Notes under the pieces: generated by a model
What the model saw: only the letters and a program-made list of their open reading frames with translations
Told to the model about the DNA's origin: nothing
Databases searched by the model: none
Shown here: positions 16,184 to 20,818 of the stretch, in pieces
How the letters are laid out: each line of letters opens with the position of its first letter
How positions within the stretch are numbered: position 1 is the first letter of the stretch
DNA from: Dysgonamonadaceae bacterium
GTDB taxonomy: Bacteria; Bacteroidota; Bacteroidia; Bacteroidales; Azobacteroidaceae
Reading direction: 5' to 3'
DNA length: 20,818 bases
NCBI GenBank assembly: GCA_031260235.1
Contig: JAIRKG010000092.1
Span: 1-20,818, forward strand
Translations under genes and position numbers: made by a program

Positions 16184-17785
16184 ATGGAATATAACTTCAC
16201 TGAAATCGAAAAAAAATGGCAAGCCGTCTGGAAAGAAAACCATACTTATAAGGTGAAGGCAGACGACAGCAAACCCAAGTTTTATGTGTTGGACATGTTC
16301 CCATATCCTTCCGGCGCGGGTTTGCACGTCGGCCACCCGCTCGGCTACATTGCTTCCGATATTTATGCGCGTTACAAACGGTTGAAAGGTTTCAACGTTC
16401 TTCATCCCATGGGCTATGACGCTTACGGGTTGCCCGCCGAACAGTATGCGATTCAAACCGGGCAGCATCCTGCAATCACTACGGAACAAAATATCAAACG
16501 CTACCGCGAACAGTTGGACAAAATCGGCTTCTCTTTCGATTGGGACCGTGAAGTTCAAACCTGCGACCCAAAATATTACAAATGGACGCAATGGGCTTTT
16601 ATCAAAATGTTCCATTCTTATTATTGTTGCGACGCAAGGCAGGCGCGTCCGATCAAGGAACTGACGGCAAGGTTTGAAGCGCTGGGAACCAAAGACTTGA
16701 ACGTTGCCTGTACGGAACCCCTGTCCTTCACAGCCGAAGAATGGCACGCCAAGCAGGAAAAGGAAAAACAGGAAATACTGATGAATTACCGCATCGCTTA
16801 TTTAGCCGATACGATGGTCAACTGGTGCGCCGCTTTGGGTACGGTTTTGGCTAACGACGAAGTCAGCGAAGGGCTTTCCATTCGCAGCGGTCATCCGGTG
16901 GAGCAACGCAAAATGCGGCAGTGGAGTCTGCGCATCTCTGCATACGCACAGCGGCTACTTGACGGTTTGAATAAAATTGAATGGACGGATTCGTTGAAAG
17001 AAACGCAACGAAATTGGATCGGGCGGTCGGAGGGGGCAGAGATTCAATTTTCAATTACGAATTGCGAATTACGAATTACGGTTTTCACTACAAGAGCCGA
17101 CACCATCTTCGGCGTAACCTTCATGGTCTTAGCCCCGGAATCGGAATATGTCACCCTCGTTGTAACCCCCGAACAGCAATCGGAAGTAAACGCCTATCTC
17201 GAAGCCGTTAAGCGCCGTACCGAACGCGAACGCATTGCCGACCGCAAAGTTACCGGCGTATTTTCAGGCTCTTATGCCGTCAATCCGGTGAACGGCGCGG
17301 AAATTCCCGTCTGGATTTCCGATTATGTTTTGGCAGGTTATGGAACGGGAGCAATCATGGCTGTTCCCGCCCACGATAGCCGCGACTACGCTTTTGCCCA
17401 CCATTTCAACCTGCCCGTTATTCCGTTGATCGAAGGCGCAGACGTTTCGGAAGAAAGTTTCGACGCCAAAGAAGGAATCATGATTAATTCGGGCTTCCTG
17501 AACGGATTGACCGTCAAAGAAGCGATTCAAAAAGCCAAAGAATATATCGTAGAAAACAATTTAGGGAACGTAAAAATCAACTACAGGCTGCGCGATGCGA
17601 TTTTCAGCCGCCAGCGCTATTGGGGTGAGCCGTTCCCTGTATATTATAAGGATGGAATGCCATATACCGTCGCCGAAGAAGATCTGCCAATCGAATTGCC
17701 CGAAGTAGATAAATTCATGCCTACGGAAACAGGCGATCCGCCACTGGGACGAGCCGAAAACTGGACGTATGAGGAGAAAACTTAA
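16184..17785 (+). CDS. leuS: Leucyl-tRNA synthetase, truncated: N-terminal catalytic and editing part only
   Basis: Class I aminoacyl-tRNA synthetase that charges tRNA-Leu. It starts at the ATG at 16184 ([13 protein letters not shown]). The HIGH-type motif is HVGH at 48-51 in [14 protein letters not shown]. The CP1 editing domain is complete, with TTRADTIFG at 302-310 and the editing aspartate D398 in [10 protein letters not shown]. Residues 475-482 (SRQRYWGE) return to the catalytic fold. The frame then stops at 533 residues, just after [12 protein letters not shown]. Full-length proteins run to roughly 800-950 and continue with PLE.STMPGFAGSS, the KMSKS loop and the anticodon-binding domain. 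None of that is found in any frame before the next gene, 45 bases on. It is either a broken gene, half of a split enzyme as in Aquifex, or an assembly join. Confidence 0.9.
   Translation: MEYNFTEIEKKWQAVWKENHTYKVKADDSKPKFYVLDMFPYPSGAGLHVGHPLGYIASDIYARYKRLKGFNVLHPMGYDAYGLPAEQYAIQTGQHPAITTEQNIKRYREQLDKIGFSFDWDREVQTCDPKYYKWTQWAFIKMFHSYYCCDARQARPIKELTARFEALGTKDLNVACTEPLSFTAEEWHAKQEKEKQEILMNYRIAYLADTMVNWCAALGTVLANDEVSEGLSIRSGHPVEQRKMRQWSLRISAYAQRLLDGLNKIEWTDSLKETQRNWIGRSEGAEIQFSITNCELRITVFTTRADTIFGVTFMVLAPESEYVTLVVTPEQQSEVNAYLEAVKRRTERERIADRKVTGVFSGSYAVNPVNGAEIPVWISDYVLAGYGTGAIMAVPAHDSRDYAFAHHFNLPVIPLIEGADVSEESFDAKEGIMINSGFLNGLTVKEAIQKAKEYIVENNLGNVKINYRLRDAIFSRQRYWGEPFPVYYKDGMPYTVAEEDLPIELPEVDKFMPTETGDPPLGRAENWTYEEKT
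17051..17080 (+). repeat. Short AATTACG/AATTGCG repeat inside leuS
   Basis: Four near-tandem copies of a 7-8 base AATTACG-type word lie within the editing-domain coding sequence and encode ITNCELRI. In another frame they read NYELRITNY, a peptide that recurs as a shadow of AT-rich dispersed repeats in Bacteroidetes. Related words occur in the nuoN-nuoM and nuoL-nuoM gaps. Confidence 0.4.
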
Positions 17786-17830
17786 AAACAACGGAAGAGG
17801 ATGTAATTTCTCAAACCCAACCGATTTTCA

Positions 17831-19282
17831 ATGCCAAATGCACCATTAAAACAACGAACGGCGAAAGGTCTTTTCTGGGGCGGATTCAGCAACGGCGTCC
17901 TGCAATTGATATATATAGTATATGGAATTTACATCGCCCGCATACTGCATCAGGACGATTTCGGAGTGTTGTGTGCACTGGCTATTTTCAGCGGCATTGC
18001 AAATACGATTATCAATTCGGGATTTTCCTCAGCACTAATCAATAAATCGGATGCGGCGCACGGGGATTACAATGCCGTTTTCTGGTTTTCTCTGTTCATG
18101 GGGCTGTTTCTGTATCTTCTCCTTTTTTTGTGTGCTCCTCTGATTGCGCGGTTTTATGGACGCCCCGAATTGACAGCTCTATCGCGCATTGTGTTTACCG
18201 GTTTGATATTCGGGTCGCTGAGCGTAGTTCCATACGCCGTTTTTGTAAAAAAACTGATGACCAAACAATATGGAATTATCTCCATAATCAGTGTCTTCAT
18301 TTCATGCGCCGCCGCAACGATAATAGCCAGGCAAGGCTACGGCTATTGGGCGCTCGCCTTCCAACAGTTAATACAAATCTTTGTCGGCGCCTTACTGACA
18401 GTTATCATTTGCCCTTGGAAACCGACTTTCAGTTTCGACTTTTCTCCCTTGAAACAATTATTTTCCTTTAGTTTTAAGATATTGATTACCGGCATATTTT
18501 CCATAATCAATACCAATATTTTCGCCGTGATACTGGCTAAATTCTACAGTATGACGGACGTCGGAAACTACAGTCAGGGACAAAAATGGTCGGCAATGGG
18601 CGCTTCTTTTATCAGCGGGATGTTTGCCTGTGTAACACAACCCGTATTGGTGGAGATTGGGGACGAAAAAGCCCGTCAGGTAAACGCTTTACGAAAATTA
18701 ATCCGGTGCGGCGCTTTCCTTTCCTTTCCGTTAATGCTGGGTTTGGCATTTGTAGGACGGGAATTTATCCAAATTGCGCTCGGCGAAATGTGGTTGCCCG
18801 CCGTGCCTTTCCTGCAACTCTTCTGTTTGTGGAATGCCGCCTCATTTTTGCATACTTTGTTCACCAATTTAATATTTACGCGCGGCAAATCCGGTTTATA
18901 TATGAAAATAAACATCATCACAGGGCTGTTGCAACTTGTGCTTATCGCCGCCATGTATCCATTCGGCATATTCCCTATGATTGCCGGTTATCTTGCCCTC
19001 TACCTTTTAAGCTTATTTGTCTGGCATTACCACGTAAAGCAATTAATCGGACTGCAGTTGCGGGACGCGCTGAAAGACATCCTGCCCTATTTGGGAATTA
19101 CGCTGCTTTGCTTTGGCGTTGCATGGCTAACCACCCGGAATATTCAGAATTTATATCTGTTGATATCCTTAAAAATCGGCATTTCGGCATTGCTTTACGT
19201 TTTTGTAATGAAGACGAGCAACTCGGTGATGTTTAAAGAGAGCGTTGGGTTTTTAATGGGGAATAAAAAAAGAATACAATGA
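17831..19282 (+). CDS. Wzx-like oligosaccharide flippase (polysaccharide biosynthesis membrane protein)
   Basis: Predicted inner-membrane flippase of the MVF/PST group (COG2244; WzxC-like). Such proteins move undecaprenyl-linked oligosaccharides or similar lipids across the membrane for surface polysaccharide assembly. It has 483 residues, the normal size, with about 12-14 hydrophobic helices. The N-terminus is typical: LKQRTAKGLFWGGFSNGVLQ leads into the first helix, followed by ARILHQDDFGVLCALAIFSG. The ATG at 17831 is preceded by only 45 bases after the leuS stop. No TAnnTTTG box is visible there, so it may depend on the leuS transcript or on a promoter I cannot see. It overlaps the next gene by four bases (ATGA). 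No glycosyltransferase genes are nearby, so the cargo is unknown. Confidence 0.87.
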   Translation: MPNAPLKQRTAKGLFWGGFSNGVLQLIYIVYGIYIARILHQDDFGVLCALAIFSGIANTIINSGFSSALINKSDAAHGDYNAVFWFSLFMGLFLYLLLFLCAPLIARFYGRPELTALSRIVFTGLIFGSLSVVPYAVFVKKLMTKQYGIISIISVFISCAAATIIARQGYGYWALAFQQLIQIFVGALLTVIICPWKPTFSFDFSPLKQLFSFSFKILITGIFSIINTNIFAVILAKFYSMTDVGNYSQGQKWSAMGASFISGMFACVTQPVLVEIGDEKARQVNALRKLIRCGAFLSFPLMLGLAFVGREFIQIALGEMWLPAVPFLQLFCLWNAASFLHTLFTNLIFTRGKSGLYMKINIITGLLQLVLIAAMYPFGIFPMIAGYLALYLLSLFVWHYHVKQLIGLQLRDALKDILPYLGITLLCFGVAWLTTRNIQNLYLLISLKIGISALLYVFVMKTSNSVMFKESVGFLMGNKKRIQ

Positions 19283-20253
19283 GTAAACTAACAGTCGTCA
19301 CACGGTCTATACAAAAAGAAATAGAAATTTTTAACGAATCTCTAACCGCCTCTTTGCACGGTCACAGCAAAGATTTTCAATCCATGATTGATTTTATTTC
19401 GGGGCGAAGCGGGAAGCGGATGCGCCCGATTGTTCTCATTCTTGCAGCCAAACTCTGCGGAAAAACAAATCAAAAAACCATCGACTACGCGCTGATACTG
19501 GAATTGTTGCATACGGCGACGCTAATACACGACGACGTGGTCGATAATACAATGGAGCGACGTGCACAACCTTCCGTCAATGCGCAATACGACAACCGAA
19601 TAGCGGTTTTACTGGGCGACTACATTCTTTCTTTGGCCATTGCACGCGCGGTAATAGTGGAAGACGCCGTCGTGATGAAAATTATTGCCCTGCTTGCGCA
19701 AAATTTAGCCGAAGGCGAATTGACTCAGTTGATAGTATCGAAAGATGTGATTGTTGACGAGGCGCGTTATTTCAACATCATTCGGAAAAAAACCGCCACT
19801 TTGTTTTCCTCCTGCTCCGAAATGGGCGCCATATCTGTTGGCGCTACGCCGGAAACAAGAGAAAAACTCCGGTTGATTGGGGAAAATTTAGGACTGTGCT
19901 TCCAAATCCGCGACGATATTTTCGATTATTTCGACCGGGGCAAAATCGGAAAGCCAACAGGAAACGACCTTCGCGAAGGAAAAATTACGCTTCCGCTGAT
20001 TCATGCTTTGCAAACCGCGCCGCAAACCGTTTCCTCCGCCACGCTTAATACCATATTGAAACAGAATTTTACTCCCGAAAACATCCGGCAATTAATCGAA
20101 TTTGCAAAAAAATACAATGGAATTGAGTATGCTCAAGCCAAAATGCAGGAAATAAAGCAGAAAACACTCAAATTATTGGCGACTTTTCCCCACTCGGAAG
20201 CCAAATCGGCGATGATTGATTTGGTAGATTATGTTATTGAGAGAGAAAAATAA
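19279..20253 (+). CDS. Long-chain trans-polyprenyl diphosphate synthase
   Basis: Cytoplasmic prenyltransferase that extends allylic diphosphates with isopentenyl diphosphate, probably to make the menaquinone side chain. It has 324 residues, normal for the family. The first aspartate-rich motif is DDVVD at 85-89 (LIHDDVVDNTMERR) and the second is DDIFD at 212-216 (FQIRDDIFDYF). The early GKRMRP motif is at 45-50 and KTATLF at 171-176. The residue five before the first motif is alanine (A80), not an aromatic residue. In this family that usually allows long products (C30-C50), so an octaprenyl- or heptaprenyl-type product is likely, though the exact length cannot be read. Its ATG overlaps the flippase stop. 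A menaquinone role would connect it to the quinone-reducing complex I, but that link is inference. Confidence 0.92.
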   Translation: MSKLTVVTRSIQKEIEIFNESLTASLHGHSKDFQSMIDFISGRSGKRMRPIVLILAAKLCGKTNQKTIDYALILELLHTATLIHDDVVDNTMERRAQPSVNAQYDNRIAVLLGDYILSLAIARAVIVEDAVVMKIIALLAQNLAEGELTQLIVSKDVIVDEARYFNIIRKKTATLFSSCSEMGAISVGATPETREKLRLIGENLGLCFQIRDDIFDYFDRGKIGKPTGNDLREGKITLPLIHALQTAPQTVSSATLNTILKQNFTPENIRQLIEFAKKYNGIEYAQAKMQEIKQKTLKLLATFPHSEAKSAMIDLVDYVIEREK

Positions 20254-20267
20254 ATACCGCCCCACCC

Positions 20268-20370
20268 CGTCATTGCGAGGCGCGGAGGAAGTCTCCCCCC
20301 CGCTTCAGCCGCCTCACCGGCGGGCTTCCGCTTCCCCCTCTGCGGAGCGACGCCCCGCAACGCCCCGTCA
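20268..20370. repeat. GC-rich composite repeat beginning CGTCATTGCGAGG
   Basis: It starts with the same CGTCATTGCGA as the three later units, then diverges into a C-rich mosaic (GCCGCCTCACCGGCGGG, GCGGAGCGACGCCCCGC) with local inverted symmetry. Its base composition is sharply different from the surrounding AT-rich sequence. It looks like a dispersed repeat interrupted by or fused with another repeat. Confidence 0.5.
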
Positions 20371-20383
20371 CACATAAAAAACC

Positions 20384-20415
20384 CGTCATTGCGAAGGCTT
20401 CGCCCGAAGCAATCC
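20384..20415. repeat. Dispersed CGTCATTGCG...GCAATCC repeat, unit 1
   Basis: 32 bases beginning CGTCATTGCGA and ending GAAGCAATCC, with the inner stretch GGCTTCGCCCGAAGC. ATTGC and GCAAT at the ends allow a stem. The unit belongs to a REP-like family seen in many bacterial genomes, including Bacteroidetes and rickettsiae. Confidence 0.7.
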
Positions 20416-20429
20416 ATAAAGAAACACCA

Positions 20430-20457
20430 CGTCATTGCGAGCGAAGCGAAGCAATCC
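20430..20457. repeat. Dispersed CGTCATTGCG...GCAATCC repeat, unit 2
   Basis: 28 bases beginning CGTCATTGCGAGCG and ending AAGCGAAGCAATCC, the commonest form of this repeat. It is 14 bases from the previous unit, in the same orientation. Confidence 0.75.
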
Positions 20458-20473
20458 GGAGAAAAGCCGCACA

Positions 20474-20501
20474 CGTCATTGCGAGCAAAGCGAAGCAATC
20501 C
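20474..20501. repeat. Dispersed CGTCATTGCG...GCAATCC repeat, unit 3
   Basis: 28 bases, nearly identical to unit 2 (one base differs: GAGCAAAGCG for GAGCGAAGCG), in the same orientation and 16 bases further on. Confidence 0.75.
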
Positions 20502-20547
20502 AGAAAAAAATACTATTCTTTAATTATATACATTAATTTTTTTATCT

Positions 20548-20818
20548 GCTTTGCGCAAAGTTTTTGTCCTCCAACTTGCAGAAGACTTGCTTTGCGCAAA
20601 GTTTTTGTCCCCCAACTTGCAGGAGATTTGCTTTGCATAAAGCAAGTTCGCGACACTTTGCCGGAGAGTTGCTTTGCATAAAGCAAGTCCGCGACACTTT
20701 GCCGGAGAGTTGCTTTGCATAAAGCAAGTCCGCGACACTTTGCCGGAGAGTTGCTTTGCATAATGCAAGTCCGCGACACTTTGCCGGAGAGGTGCGGTGC
20801 ATGTTGCGAGTCCGCGGG
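20548..20818. repeat. 41-base tandem repeat array, at least 6.6 copies, running off the window
   Basis: Units begin at 20548, 20589, 20630, 20671, 20712, 20753 and 20794, exactly 41 bases apart. Copies 1-2 are type A (GCTTTGCGCAAAGTTTTTGT...). Copies 3-6 are type B (GCTTTGCATAAAGCAAG...CGCGACACTTTGCCGG). Copy 7 is divergent and cut by the edge. Each unit holds a dyad near its start: CTTTGC-GCAAAG in type A, TTGCTTT-GCAT-AAAGCAA in type B, TTGCAT-A-ATGCAA at the start of copy 6. There are no unique spacers, so it is not a CRISPR array. All three minus frames are open for over 250 bases. Because 41 is not a multiple of three, a single open unit produces this in every frame, so it is not evidence of coding. 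Confidence 0.9.

Larger units (their letters stand above)
20254..20547. other. Gene-free stretch with dispersed repeats downstream of the polyprenyl synthase gene
   Basis: No coding region is credible here. It contains a GC-rich mosaic (20268-20370), three short CGTCATTGCG...GCAATCC units, and a short AT-rich spacer leading into the 41-base array. Open minus-strand frames (for example around 20229-20498) are by-products of the repeats. Confidence 0.7.

Noticed and set aside
17786..17830. Frameshifted continuation of leuS into the flippase region
   Set aside because: No frame here encodes the expected STMPGFAGSS or KMSKS regions. The readable alternative frame is a shadow of the flippase start.
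20513..20802. Three overlapping minus-strand ORFs of 82-88 codons over the 41-base array as protein genes
   Set aside because: A 41-base period shifts the frame each copy, so one open repeat makes all three frames open. The translations are the same cyclic peptide in different phases, and there is no ribosome-binding or promoter context.
20548..20818. CRISPR array
   Set aside because: Whole 41-base units repeat with no unique spacers, and no cas genes are present.

Overview
This window reads as chromosome from a member of the Bacteroidetes, most likely order Bacteroidales, and possibly an uncultured lineage. Three observations support this. The complex I cluster has a fused nuoCD and no nuoE, nuoF or nuoG. 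The proteins resemble Bacteroidales sequences from memory. Upstream regions carry the Bacteroidetes promoter pattern TAnnTTTG with a TTTG-like box 19-20 bases further up, in place of -10/-35 boxes. No database was consulted, so the genus is unknown.

Layout. Positions 1-9223, minus strand: a respiratory complex I operon transcribed right to left as nuoA-nuoB-nuoCD-nuoH-nuoI-nuoJ-nuoK-nuoL-nuoM-nuoN. nuoN is cut by the left window edge. A well-formed promoter and an 18-base palindrome lie just upstream of nuoA. Positions 9579-11984, minus: lon, separated from nuoA by a 355-base gap. Positions 11985-12163: divergent lon/galE control region. Positions 12164-13183, plus: galE. Positions 13188-14850, minus: a U32-family peptidase-like gene followed by a hotdog-fold thioesterase gene, converging on galE. 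Positions 15000-16001, minus: gapA, ending in a strong hairpin terminator. gapA and leuS share a divergent promoter region. Positions 16184-17785, plus: leuS, which stops after the aminoacylation/editing half. It is followed 45 bases later by a Wzx-like flippase gene that overlaps a long-chain polyprenyl diphosphate synthase gene. Positions 20254-20818: no gene; a patch of dispersed repeats followed by a 41-base tandem array running off the right edge.

The nuo genes encode the membrane arm and connecting module of a quinone-reducing proton pump without the NADH-oxidising module. The remaining genes are mostly housekeeping: protein quality control (lon), sugar nucleotides (galE), glycolysis (gapA), a probable tRNA-modification-type U32 enzyme, and isoprenoid/envelope functions.

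No new defence or mobile system was seen. The items most worth a second look are the truncated leuS, the 41-base array with its conserved but shifting dyad, the palindrome at the nuo promoter, a missing channel lysine in NuoM, a C-terminal tail on NuoB, and short ORFs in the three widest nuo gaps.
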